A stretch of 64,000 bases of DNA from Blattabacterium cuenoti (GTDB lineage Bacteria > Bacteroidota > Bacteroidia > Flavobacteriales > Blattabacteriaceae): assembly GCF_014252255.1 (NCBI RefSeq), contig NZ_CP059213.1, positions 248,001 through 312,000 of the forward strand, written 5' to 3'. The translations under genes and the position numbers were made by a program. Below the pieces are notes generated by a model. It saw only the letters and a program-made list of their open reading frames with translations. It had not been told where the DNA came from and did not search any database. Positions 28,778 through 37,408 of the stretch are shown piece after piece; position 1 is the first letter of the stretch, and each line of letters opens with the position of its first letter.

Positions 28778-29578
28778 TTATAAACAAAGTTTGATAAAGT
28801 CTTTTATTATTAATATTAAAAGAGATATAGATTTTTTATTTTCATGAAAAAATGTATTTTTATAATCTTCATGATTTTGAATATTATATTTAGATAATCC
28901 CATAACAATAATAGAAATGGCAAAAACTCGTAGATTCATACATCTAGCAGTTATTACGTCTTTTACTATATTCCTTCCAACACTATCTCCACCTATAGAT
29001 TGTATCATAGCATATTCTGCATAAGTTTTATAATAAAAGTAGGGAAAAGCTACATAAACTCCTTTTTGTATAATTATGTTATGATTCATAGCTATATTTT
29101 CTGCAATTTCTAACATATTTTGATCATATGGCTTTGTTATTTCAAAAAATCTATTTTTTAGAAAATCATTAGGAATTTCTGGAAATAAATTTATATGATC
29201 TTTAATCAACATAACATCTCCCATTTTATAATTTGGGTTAACTCCTCCAGAAATATTAATCAATATTAATTTATCAATACCTATATTTTTACATAAAATA
29301 ATAGTAAAATAGTTGATTCTATTATCTTTTTTTTCAGAAAAATGTTCTATTAAAAATACTACATTTTTACCTTCTATTTTACCAAATAAAAATTTTCCAT
29401 ATAATTTTTTTTTCGAAAAAATGGGTATTTCTTCATAAAAAATACATATAGGATTTTGAATTTCTTCTATCAATTTATCAAATTGATTTTCTAATAATAA
29501 AATTCCAAAATCAGGTTTTTCTTTAATTTTATTTTGTATGTATTTTTTTGATTTTTCTAAAATCATATTCATTGACAT
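28778..29578 (-). CDS. Degenerate purine nucleoside phosphorylase homologue
   Basis: The middle of the protein is clearly trimeric PNP: NISGGVNPNYKMGDVML followed by DHINLFPE (109-134), and VKDVITARCMNLRVFAIS at 205-222. The active site is gone: the phosphate-binding GTGLG loop reads LLENQFD (28-34), the GRFHYYEGY motif reads IEHFSEKKD (77-85), the GPxxET purine motif reads FPYFYYKT (178-185), and the late catalytic Ser/Thr-Asn is absent. The 266-residue frame is intact and of normal length. Either it is a pseudogene that has not yet acquired stops, or it kept a non-enzymatic role. Two in-frame Met codons follow the first. Confidence 0.75.
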   Translation of the reverse strand: MSMNMILEKSKKYIQNKIKEKPDFGILLLENQFDKLIEEIQNPICIFYEEIPIFSKKKLYGKFLFGKIEGKNVVFLIEHFSEKKDNRINYFTIILCKNIGIDKLILINISGGVNPNYKMGDVMLIKDHINLFPEIPNDFLKNRFFEITKPYDQNMLEIAENIAMNHNIIIQKGVYVAFPYFYYKTYAEYAMIQSIGGDSVGRNIVKDVITARCMNLRVFAISIIVMGLSKYNIQNHEDYKNTFFHENKKSISLLILIIKDFIKLCL

Positions 29579-29660
29579 AAATTCAATTTTTCAATTTATA
29601 CAGAATGTAATTTTTTCCTGAAAAATATTTTGATTTATTTTTTTTCATAGGGTTTATTTT

Positions 29661-30680
29661 TTATCGTATGATATTTACTTCTATTGATAAAGGAATATTA
29701 AATTTTTTTTTTATGTCTTTTGTTATTTTTTTTGATAAATAATATATATCTATTCCATTAGCTTTTCCATAGTTTACTAAAATAATAGGATGTTTATCAT
29801 ATACTCCTACATTTCCAATTTTTTTCCCTTTCCATCCTGCATTTTCAATTAATGAGCTAGCAGATAGTTTGATTTTATTATTAGAAATATTATATCCAAT
29901 AATATCGGGATATTTATTTTTGATTTTTTGAAAATCAAAAATATTTACTGTAGGATTAATAAAAAAACTACCAGCATTTCCAATTTTTTTTGTATTTGGA
30001 ATTTTACGATTTCTTATTTTAAAAAGAGCTTTACTGAAATCATGAATAGTCGGTTTTTTAATATTCATATTTTTTAATTCATTTTTAATTTCTACATAGG
30101 ATGTATTCAATTTTTTATATTTTTTTAAAAAAAAATAAACAGATAAAATTATAAATTTATTTTTATTATGAGTATCCTTGAAAAAGGAATAACGATATTG
30201 AAATTTACATTCTTCACGTGTAAATTCTATTATTTTTTTATTATTTATTTCATATGCTTGTACTTTTAATAAAGTATCTTTTATTTCTACTCCATAAGCT
30301 CCAATATTTTGAATAGGCGCAGCTCCAACTGTTCCAGGAATAAATAATAAATTTTCTAATCCACTAAATCCTTTTTGTATGGTCCATTTAACAAATTCAT
30401 TCCAATTTTCCCCAGCGTAAGCTTGAATAATAACTGTATAATTATTTTCATGTATTATTTTTTTACCTTTTATTCCTATTTTCATAACTAATCCTGGATA
30501 ATAATTTTTTAAAAAAAGAATATTACTTCCATTTCCTAAGAAAAGTTTTGTAATAGATGGATATATATCAAAAATTTTTTTAATATCTTTGATACTTTTC
30601 ACTTCTACAAAATAACGAGCATAAATATTTATTCCAAATGTATTCAATTTTTTGAGAGAAAAATTTTGTTTAATTAACAT
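29661..30680 (-). CDS. murB: UDP-N-acetylenolpyruvoylglucosamine reductase
   Basis: FAD enzyme that completes UDP-MurNAc synthesis. The chosen ATG gives MLIKQNFSLKKLNTFGI, the family N-terminus; an upstream ATG at 30704 would add eight non-conserved residues. FAD-binding GNGSNILF, IPGTVGAAPIQNIGAYG, the catalytic-serine loop GNAGSFFINP, and C-terminal Glu (IEVNI) are present. The 339 residues with the longer insert mark a type I MurB. It is upstream of the PNP-like gene on the same strand after an 81-base gap, and divergent from the small membrane-protein pair. Confidence 0.95.
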   Translation of the reverse strand: MLIKQNFSLKKLNTFGINIYARYFVEVKSIKDIKKIFDIYPSITKLFLGNGSNILFLKNYYPGLVMKIGIKGKKIIHENNYTVIIQAYAGENWNEFVKWTIQKGFSGLENLLFIPGTVGAAPIQNIGAYGVEIKDTLLKVQAYEINNKKIIEFTREECKFQYRYSFFKDTHNKNKFIILSVYFFLKKYKKLNTSYVEIKNELKNMNIKKPTIHDFSKALFKIRNRKIPNTKKIGNAGSFFINPTVNIFDFQKIKNKYPDIIGYNISNNKIKLSASSLIENAGWKGKKIGNVGVYDKHPIILVNYGKANGIDIYYLSKKITKDIKKKFNIPLSIEVNIIR

Positions 30681-30767
30681 ACGAATAATATTGTATAAAT
30701 ACATAAATACAATTTTGTGCGTAAATTGATTAAATTTATCCGTAAAAATATAAAATTGTTATTTTTT

Positions 30768-31037
30768 ATGAAAAGAGGAGGAAATTTTTTTTGGGGTTTT
30801 TTGATAGGTACCATGGCTGGTTTAGTAATGGGAATTATGTTCATTCCAAGAAAAGAGGAAAAAATAAAAAATATACTAGGGGAAAAAAAAGAAGAATTAA
30901 AAGATAATTTTCAAGAAATTAGTAAAAAAATTGGTAAAAAAGTAGATCAAATAAAATCTAATTTTGAAAAAATGTGGAAAAAAAATAAAATAGATAAGGA
31001 AAAAATAGATCAAATAGAAGATGAATTAGGTACTTAA
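30768..31037 (+). CDS. YtxH-domain small membrane protein
   Basis: About 89 residues: a glycine-rich membrane segment with the YtxH pattern (FFWGFLIGTMAGLVMGIMF), then IPRKEE and a long charged helix likely to form a coiled coil. Start choice: the frame can begin at a GTG at 30717, but the ATG used here gives the compact N-terminus usual for the family. Function unknown; YtxH proteins are linked to stress or envelope in other bacteria. It is 18 bases upstream of another small membrane protein, an arrangement common in Bacteroidota. Confidence 0.7.
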   Translation: MKRGGNFFWGFLIGTMAGLVMGIMFIPRKEEKIKNILGEKKEELKDNFQEISKKIGKKVDQIKSNFEKMWKKNKIDKEKIDQIEDELGT

Positions 31038-31055
31038 GTAGTTTTTTATTTTTTT

Positions 31056-31388
31056 ATGTTCATTTTTATTAAAAATTTTATACATAAAAAATGGTGTATT
31101 TTAAAAGATGAAATTTTTCAAGTATTGATTTCCATCATAGGAGAAATTTTTTTGAATTTTTTTTTATTAATATTTTGTATTATTATATTTTTTTTAGGTA
31201 GTATTTCTTTATGTTTTTTTATTTCATTTTATTTGGGAAATTATGTAATTGGATTTGGACTTATAACTATTTTATATTTTTTGATCTTTTTTTTATTTTT
31301 TTTTTGTAGAAATATTTCACGGTTTTTTATAAAAAATTTATTAAAAAAATCTATTTTTAGAATTTTTGATAAAAATAAAAAAAATTAA
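31056..31388 (+). CDS. Small two-helix membrane protein (holin-superfamily-like)
   Basis: 110 residues with an amphipathic start, two long hydrophobic helices (about 29-58 and 63-90) very rich in Phe/Ile/Leu, and a basic tail. It resembles in layout the phage-holin-like DUF proteins that follow YtxH genes in Flavobacteria, but there is no decisive motif and no lysis gene nearby, so it is not called a holin. It may be cotranscribed with the YtxH gene and with rlmB, 17 bases downstream. Confidence 0.6.
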   Translation: MFIFIKNFIHKKWCILKDEIFQVLISIIGEIFLNFFLLIFCIIIFFLGSISLCFFISFYLGNYVIGFGLITILYFLIFFLFFFCRNISRFFIKNLLKKSIFRIFDKNKKN

Positions 31389-31405
31389 AATTATTATTAT
31401 TTACT

Positions 31406-32167
31406 ATGAAAAAAGTAGAAATTGTTTATGGAATACATCCTTTAATAGAAGCTATTAAATCTAAAAAAATTATTAATAAACTTTTTTTTCAAAAAGGATT
31501 AAAACAAGGATCTAATGCTTATAAAAAATTAATAAATATTTCTAAAAAAGAAAATATTCCCATTCAAATAGTTTCAAAACAAAAATTTTTTCAATTAAAA
31601 AATAAAAATCATCAAGGAGTTTTTGCTTTACTTTCTCCTATAAAAACTTATCAAATAGAAGATTTACTTCCTATATTTTATGAAAGAAAAATAAATCCAC
31701 TTTTGGTAATTTTAGATCGAATTACAGATGTAAGAAATTTTGGATCCATAATACGTACTTCTGCATGTGTTGGAGCAAATGCTATTATTATTCCAAAAAA
31801 ATCGACAGCAATGATTGGATCTGATTCTATTAAAACTTCTTCAGGTGCTTTATTTAAAGTTCCAATATGTCAAGAAAAAAATATTCAAAATACTATAACG
31901 TTTTTAATAAATTATGGATTAAAAATTGTATCTGCTACGGAAAAATCCAATATATATTGGTATAATATTGATCTTTCAGGACCATTAGCTTTAATATTAG
32001 GAAATGAAGAAAAAGGTATTTCTCCAAAAAATTTAAAAATTTCCTGTGAAAAAATAAAAATTCCAGTAATAAAAGGAATTTCGTCTTTAAATGTATCTGT
32101 AGCATGTGGAATTATTTTATATGAAGTTTTACGACAAAGAAAATATAAGTCTAAAATTCATATTTAA
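31406..32167 (+). CDS. rlmB: 23S rRNA (guanosine2251-2'-O)-methyltransferase RlmB (TrmH family)
   Basis: SPOUT methyltransferase. An N-terminal substrate-binding domain (YGIHPLIEAI, NHQGVFALL) leads to the knotted SAM domain with motif 1 DRITDVRNFGSIIRT, motif 2 LILGNEEKGIS, and motif 3 SSLNVSVACGIILYE. 253 residues fit RlmB. TrmH-family members are similar, so another RNA target is possible. The 3' end overlaps pheS (convergent) by 17 bases. Confidence 0.9.
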   Translation: MKKVEIVYGIHPLIEAIKSKKIINKLFFQKGLKQGSNAYKKLINISKKENIPIQIVSKQKFFQLKNKNHQGVFALLSPIKTYQIEDLLPIFYERKINPLLVILDRITDVRNFGSIIRTSACVGANAIIIPKKSTAMIGSDSIKTSSGALFKVPICQEKNIQNTITFLINYGLKIVSATEKSNIYWYNIDLSGPLALILGNEEKGISPKNLKISCEKIKIPVIKGISSLNVSVACGIILYEVLRQRKYKSKIHI

Positions 32168-33134
32168 ATTGTTTTAAAAAACGAATATCATTATCAAAAT
32201 AAATTCTAATATCTTTCATATGATAAATCATTAAAGTTAAACGCTCTATTCCCAATCCAAAAGCAAATCCATAATAAATTTCTGGGTCAATATTTACATT
32301 TTTTAAAACTTCTGGGTCTATCATTCCACAACCCATAATTTCTAACCATTTATTATTATAGGATATATCTACTTCAGCGCTAGGTTCTGTAAATGGGAAA
32401 TAAGATGGACGAAATCTTATTTTTGCTTTTCCAAAAAGAGAAGTTATTAAATAATGAACCGTTTGTTTTAGATCGGAAAAGGAAACTTTTTTATCTATAT
32501 AAAATCCTTCTGCTTGATGAAACATAAAATTGGAATGTGATGAAATCGTTTCATTTCTATATACTTTTCCTATAGATAGAACACGAAAAGGTGGACTATA
32601 TTTTTTCATATATCGTATTTGTATAGATGAAGTATGTGTACGTAATAAAATATCTGGATTTTTATATAAAAAAAATGTATCCTGCATATCTCTAGATGGA
32701 TGATAAATTGGAATATTTAAAGCAGTAAAGTTATGCCAATCATCCTCTATTTCTGGTCCGTCTACATAAGTAAATCCAATTTTTAGAAAAATATCTATTA
32801 TTCTATTTTTCATAATAGATAACGGGTGTATTGATCCCAATTCTATAGATTTTCCAGGTATAGTAGGATCATATTTGAGTATTTTTTCATTTTGAATATT
32901 ATTTTTTGATTTATAATGAAAGATTTTTTTTTGAACTTCTTTTTTTAATTCATTGATAATTATTCCATAATTTTTTCTTTTATAAATGGATATATCTTTT
33001 AATTCTTTAAATAATATTGTTATAATTCCTTTTTTTTTCCCTAATAATTTTCCTCTAAATGAATTTAAATCATCAGATGTTTTTATATGAAAATATTTAA
33101 TATATTTTTTTATTTTATCTATTTTTTTATCCAT
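32151..33134 (-). CDS. pheS: Phenylalanyl-tRNA synthetase alpha subunit
   Basis: Catalytic subunit of the (alpha-beta)2 class II enzyme. The N-terminal coiled coil is followed by GSIHPLSIMKNRIIDIF, IEDDWHNFTALNIP, motif 2 FRVLSIGKVYRNETIS, the phenylalanine pocket near FHQAEGF, and motif 3 FGLGIERLTLMIY. Length 327 is normal. pheT is not adjacent, as expected where the two genes are separate. Two bases separate it from the upstream conserved unknown gene. Confidence 0.95.
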   Translation of the reverse strand: MDKKIDKIKKYIKYFHIKTSDDLNSFRGKLLGKKKGIITILFKELKDISIYKRKNYGIIINELKKEVQKKIFHYKSKNNIQNEKILKYDPTIPGKSIELGSIHPLSIMKNRIIDIFLKIGFTYVDGPEIEDDWHNFTALNIPIYHPSRDMQDTFFLYKNPDILLRTHTSSIQIRYMKKYSPPFRVLSIGKVYRNETISSHSNFMFHQAEGFYIDKKVSFSDLKQTVHYLITSLFGKAKIRFRPSYFPFTEPSAEVDISYNNKWLEIMGCGMIDPEVLKNVNIDPEIYYGFAFGLGIERLTLMIYHMKDIRIYFDNDIRFLKQFKYEF

Positions 33135-33136
33135 AT

Positions 33137-33499
33137 TTATTCAATAATATTTTCTTCGTTCATATAACGAATGATAGCTTTTTGAATTAAAAATAATTGT
33201 TTTTTTTGATTAAAAGGAATTTTGGATTTTAATATATAATGAGGCCATCCTTCCTTATCTTTTCCAAGAAAAGAATAATAACCAAAAGGTTCTAATATTC
33301 TACATATTGCAATATGTAGAATATTAATTTTATCTTCTTTATTTAAAGATCTATTTTTACCTTTACCAAGTTCTTGAATTCCTATTAAATAAATAATTCC
33401 AATAATATCAATTTGTCCTTCTATGGAAAAATGATTTTTTATATATGATATTACTTTATTCCAATTAATATGAAATTTTTGTATAAATTTTTTTTTCAT
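33137..33499 (-). CDS. Conserved flavobacterial protein of unknown function
   Basis: 120 residues, no signal peptide or membrane helix. The central part reads IGIQELGKGK and NKEDKINILHIAICRILEPFG, followed by a WPHY segment. I recall similar short proteins next to pheS or cvpA in Flavobacteria, but know no function. It is divergent from cvpA (11 bases apart) and two bases upstream of pheS, so it is likely cotranscribed with pheS. Retention in a reduced genome suggests a housekeeping role. Confidence 0.7.
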   Translation of the reverse strand: MKKKFIQKFHINWNKVISYIKNHFSIEGQIDIIGIIYLIGIQELGKGKNRSLNKEDKINILHIAICRILEPFGYYSFLGKDKEGWPHYILKSKIPFNQKKQLFLIQKAIIRYMNEENIIE

Positions 33500-33510
33500 A
33501 TTTATAAATT

Positions 33511-34029
33511 ATGTTAATATTAGATATAATCATTATTATTTTAGTTTTAAATGGAGGATATCATGGTTATAAAAAAGGTTTAATTTATCAATTTTTTGTA
33601 TTCATGATATTTTTAATTTTTATTTATAAAGGAATTATTATATTTGATTTTATTAAAAAAATAAATGTAGTAGTAGTAAATAAAGAATCTTATTTTTTTA
33701 TAATTTCTTCTATCATTATTTTTTTTCTTTCTATAATTTTTTTATCTTTTTTATCAAAAAAAATTATAGAATTAATTATGATAATTACATGGATGAAACC
33801 TATTGATAAATTCTTGGGTGGAATATTAGGCATGATTAAATATTTTTTTTGGATTTCAATATGTCTTTTTTTTCTAAAAGAAGTAAATAAAAAAATAAAT
33901 ATAATTCCTTATAGTTTTTTTCAAAATTCTTTTGAAAAAGAGTTTCAATTTTTTTTTTCTAAAAAAGGATACTTATTTTATAAATTGAAAGAATTATATT
34001 TTTATTTTCAAATTTTATTTTTAAAATGA
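33511..34029 (+). CDS. cvpA: CvpA-family membrane protein
   Basis: 172-residue inner membrane protein with four hydrophobic helices. The N-terminal pattern LDIIIIILVLNGGYHGYKKGLI is family-typical (shortened: NGGYHGYKKG), with KFLGGILGMIKYFFW in the third helix region. CvpA was named from colicin V production, but its general role is envelope homeostasis. The stop overlaps the start of the next gene as ATGA. Confidence 0.82.
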   Translation: MLILDIIIIILVLNGGYHGYKKGLIYQFFVFMIFLIFIYKGIIIFDFIKKINVVVVNKESYFFIISSIIIFFLSIIFLSFLSKKIIELIMIITWMKPIDKFLGGILGMIKYFFWISICLFFLKEVNKKINIIPYSFFQNSFEKEFQFFFSKKGYLFYKLKELYFYFQILFLK

Positions 34030-35024
34030 GTTTTAAAAATAAAATTTTTTCGTTTTTATCAAAAAATGAATTTGAAAATTTAACATTGGATATATTTCAT
34101 TACCAAATAAAATATAATAAAATTTATAAAAATTATCTTCAATCATTAAAAATTGATCCAATAGAAATAAAAAATATTTCTCAAATTCCTTTTTTACCTA
34201 TTTCTTTTTTTAAAACACATTGTATTTGTCATAATACCAAAAGTATTCCAGATATAATTTTTACTAGTAGCGGAACAACAGGTATAAAAAAAAGTAAACA
34301 TTATGTAGAAGATTTAAGTATTTATCTAAATAGTATTAAAAAAGGATTTGAATTTTTTTATGGTCCAATAGAAAAATTTAAATTTTTAGGACTTATTCCT
34401 ACTGATAGAAATGATTCTTCTTTAATTTATATGGTAAAATATTTTATACAAAAGACCATTAAAAATGGAAGTCATTTTATTTCTTCTTCTTATTCTTATA
34501 AAAGAAAAAATATTATTTTTCCTGAAAAAAAAAATATTTTAATTTTTGGACTTAGTTTTTCTTTATTAGATTTTATAAAAAAAAATGTTGGTAACAGTAA
34601 AAGAAAAAATGAATATAAAAAAAACGTTATTATTATGGAGACAGGAGGAATGAAAGGTAAACGAAAAGAAATAATTAGAGAAGAATTACATAATATATTA
34701 AAAAAATTTTTTTTTGTCGATGAAATTCATTCGGAATATGGAATGACGGAATTGCTTTCTCAAGCATATGCAAAAAAAAACGGTATATTTCGATGTCCTC
34801 CTTGGATGAAAATATATATAAGAGATCCGGAAGATCCTTTTATTCATATAAATAATAATAAAATAGGAGGTATTGATATTATAGATTTATCTAATTATTT
34901 GTCTTGTCCTTTTATTTCAACAGAAGATTTAGGAAGAAAAATAAATGAAGAAGAATTCGAAGTCTTAGGAAGAATGGATTTTTCAGATATACGAGGATGT
35001 AATATAATGAACATTAAAATCTAA
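34026..35024 (+). CDS. LuxE/PaaK-type acyl-protein synthetase-like protein
   Basis: Adenylate-forming fold like acyl-protein synthetase LuxE. N-terminal region with FLPISFFKTH, the nucleotide-binding loop FTSSGTTGIKKSKHY near 80-95, METGGMKGKRKE, and EYGMTELLSQAYA near 237-250 followed by RCPPWMKIYIRDPEDP, all typical of the flavobacterial family. 332 residues. No lux genes occur; the native acyl substrate is unknown. It is coupled to cvpA by an ATGA overlap and shares four bases with the convergent transporter gene. Confidence 0.8.
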   Translation: MSFKNKIFSFLSKNEFENLTLDIFHYQIKYNKIYKNYLQSLKIDPIEIKNISQIPFLPISFFKTHCICHNTKSIPDIIFTSSGTTGIKKSKHYVEDLSIYLNSIKKGFEFFYGPIEKFKFLGLIPTDRNDSSLIYMVKYFIQKTIKNGSHFISSSYSYKRKNIIFPEKKNILIFGLSFSLLDFIKKNVGNSKRKNEYKKNVIIMETGGMKGKRKEIIREELHNILKKFFFVDEIHSEYGMTELLSQAYAKKNGIFRCPPWMKIYIRDPEDPFIHINNNKIGGIDIIDLSNYLSCPFISTEDLGRKINEEEFEVLGRMDFSDIRGCNIMNIKI

Positions 35025-37339
35025 AAAATTATAAATGATGCATCTTTTTTTGATGATATATTTTTTTTATATAATAAAATAATATCTTTTATACTTTTTG
35101 TTATTTTTTTTGATTGTAAAAGAATATCTAACATTAATAATGTATTTTTTTTTCCATATTTTTGAGAAATAATTCCCATTACTTGTTGATTCATTTGTTC
35201 CTCTATTTTATTTAGAATTTTATTTTGTATTGTACAAGGAAATTGAATTTTTTGTAAATTTTTATTTATTGTTATTTTTTTAATAATGTGAAAATGTTCA
35301 ATCATTAAATTTTCAAGAATTAATAAATTTTTTTTCTGTTTATATTTTAAAGGTGTATGACTATTTATTACATGAAATAATGTATGATTAGTAATAATAT
35401 CTGATGATTCAATAATATCTTTAGTTTTGTTATATATATGTAAATAAATAATACCATAAGTAGTTTTACTGGTTTTTGTATTTCTAATCACTTGAATTAA
35501 AGTGTTTTGTATATTTTTAAAATTTTCTTTTAATTTTAAAAAAATATTTCTACTATATTGAAGAGTTTTAAAATTTTCTTGAGTAATTCCTTCTATACTA
35601 CTTTTATACATTTCCTCTATATATTCAAGTATTGTTTTAAAAATATAAAATGTTTTATTTAAAGTTGTTTCTATAGGAATATTTACTATAATATCAAAAA
35701 ATGGTTTTTCCTTTTGTCTTTTTTTTTGATGATATTTTTTATAACTTTTATAAAAAACAAATAAAATTAAAAAAATAAGAGAATATAAAGCCCATTCTTT
35801 AAAAAAGTATAAAAAAGAAGCAATTATTCCTGATATAATAAAAGCCATGAAACCTGTTAAAAACCATCCTCTTATAACTTTTAACACTCCTGAAATTCTA
35901 TAAACAGCACTTTCTCTATCCCAAGCTCTATCTGAAAGAGAAGTCCCCATAGACACCATAAAAGTGACAAAAGTAGTAGATAATGGTAATTTTTTAACCG
36001 TTGCTATAGATATTAATATGCTAGATATAGTTAAATTAGCAGAAGCTCTAACTAAATCAAAAGCAATATTTTCTTTTTTTTGTATTTTTTTTTGCTTAAA
36101 ATTTTTTTCTATTTTAACCAAAAATCTTTTTGGAAATAATTTAAAAAAACTTTTTCCAAAGTATAAAAAAAATCGAACAATTCCTCTAGAAAAAGAATTG
36201 GATAAAAATTTTTCTGATCCTTCATTTTGTCTACTTAAATTAATTTCTGTACTAGTTATGTTTTTTGTTTTTTTAGAAAACCAAAGAGTTATTATCATAA
36301 TCATTCCTGCAATAATTAAAATAATAGATGGAACTTTCACATTTCCCGACAAACCTTTCATATTGAATTTTTCAGGAGGGGGGCTACCTGCTTTTATCCA
36401 TATCTTATAAGATTGTATTCCAGCTATAGGGATTCCTATAAAGTTTACTAAATCATTTCCTGCAAAAGCCATAGCTAAAGAAAAAGTTCCATATAATACA
36501 ACAAATTTTAATATATTATATCCTAAAGAAACAAATATTTTCGCTATAATTGTCCATGTTAAAAATAATATAATCAAAAAAATAAAAAAATTATGATGAA
36601 TACATTTTATAAAATGTTGAATGAATAAGGAAAATCCTGTTAAATTATTATTAATAAAACCTTGAAATGTACTATGTAATCCTCTTATAATAAGAAAATA
36701 AGTCATACAACTTAATGAAATAGCCGTCCATATTACTCCTACATGTTTTAATTTATTTTCATATTCAAAACCAAATAAATAACGAATAAAATAGTGAATA
36801 AAAGAACCAGAAATAAAAGAAATTATAATAGATAAAAAAATACCTATACTAATAGTTAATGTTTTTTCTGTTTTAATGTATAAAGTTAAATGATGAAATG
36901 GCTCATTATTTAATGGAGAACTCATTTTAATGATTGCTATACTAAATGCTCCACCTAATAAACAAAAAACCATAGATACTGTAGTAGAAGTGGGTAATCC
37001 TAAAGTATTAAAAATATCCAATAATATAATATCAGATATCATAACAGCTAAAAAAATAAAAATAATATCTGAAAAATAAAAATAAGAAGGATCAAAAACC
37101 CCTTTTCTTGCTACTTCCATCATTCCGCTAGATAAAACCGCTCCTAATAAAATACCTAAACTAGCAAAAGACATAATTATTTTTCGAGATGCAACTTTAG
37201 ATCCAATGGCAGAATTTAAAAAATTAACAGCATCATTAATTAATCCAACAATAAGATCAAATATAGATAATAAAAAAAGAACCACTATAATTGAGGAATA
37301 AAAAAATTTCATAATAATAAGAGGTATTATTGAATACAC
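35021..37339 (-). CDS. PiT-family inorganic phosphate transporter with long C-terminal region
   Basis: Predicted phosphate permease of 772 residues. The duplicated PiT signature appears as GLINDAVNFLNSAIG (near 32-46) and FAGNDLVNFIGIPIAG (near 290-305), with at least ten hydrophobic helices. From about 540 the protein is helical and soluble-looking, similar in character to PhoU; flavobacterial PiT proteins of this size are common. Met10 (ATG at 37312) is a plausible alternative start. It probably supplies phosphate to the cell; no pst genes are in the window. Confidence 0.87.
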   Translation of the reverse strand: MYSIIPLIIMKFFYSSIIVVLFLLSIFDLIVGLINDAVNFLNSAIGSKVASRKIIMSFASLGILLGAVLSSGMMEVARKGVFDPSYFYFSDIIFIFLAVMISDIILLDIFNTLGLPTSTTVSMVFCLLGGAFSIAIIKMSSPLNNEPFHHLTLYIKTEKTLTISIGIFLSIIISFISGSFIHYFIRYLFGFEYENKLKHVGVIWTAISLSCMTYFLIIRGLHSTFQGFINNNLTGFSLFIQHFIKCIHHNFFIFLIILFLTWTIIAKIFVSLGYNILKFVVLYGTFSLAMAFAGNDLVNFIGIPIAGIQSYKIWIKAGSPPPEKFNMKGLSGNVKVPSIILIIAGMIMIITLWFSKKTKNITSTEINLSRQNEGSEKFLSNSFSRGIVRFFLYFGKSFFKLFPKRFLVKIEKNFKQKKIQKKENIAFDLVRASANLTISSILISIATVKKLPLSTTFVTFMVSMGTSLSDRAWDRESAVYRISGVLKVIRGWFLTGFMAFIISGIIASFLYFFKEWALYSLIFLILFVFYKSYKKYHQKKRQKEKPFFDIIVNIPIETTLNKTFYIFKTILEYIEEMYKSSIEGITQENFKTLQYSRNIFLKLKENFKNIQNTLIQVIRNTKTSKTTYGIIYLHIYNKTKDIIESSDIITNHTLFHVINSHTPLKYKQKKNLLILENLMIEHFHIIKKITINKNLQKIQFPCTIQNKILNKIEEQMNQQVMGIISQKYGKKNTLLMLDILLQSKKITKSIKDIILLYKKNISSKKDASFIIF

Positions 37340-37347
37340 AAAAAAAA

Positions 37348-37367
37348 GAAAAAGTATATTATTTTTC
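37348..37367 (-). terminator. Weak candidate terminator downstream of ruvA
   Basis: Six-bp stem (GAAAAA/TTTTTC) with an eight-base loop, followed on the minus strand by a run of T. Only one G-C pair, so the prediction is weak; it lies between ruvA and the PiT gene. Confidence 0.25.
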
Positions 37368-37408
37368 AGGTTTATTTTTTTTATACATAAAAAATTATTT
37401 TTCTGATT

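Noticed and set aside
30717..30767. GTG-initiated extension of the YtxH gene
   Set aside because: Adds a basic segment not usual for the family; the ATG at 30768 directly precedes the conserved membrane part.
31056..31388. Phage holin or prophage remnant
   Set aside because: No lysis, capsid or integrase gene is near, and the gene sits next to YtxH as in many Bacteroidota.
35964..36410. 148-codon open frame opposite the PiT gene
   Set aside because: Lies wholly antisense to a well-conserved transporter; hydrophobic composition mirrors the complementary membrane helices.
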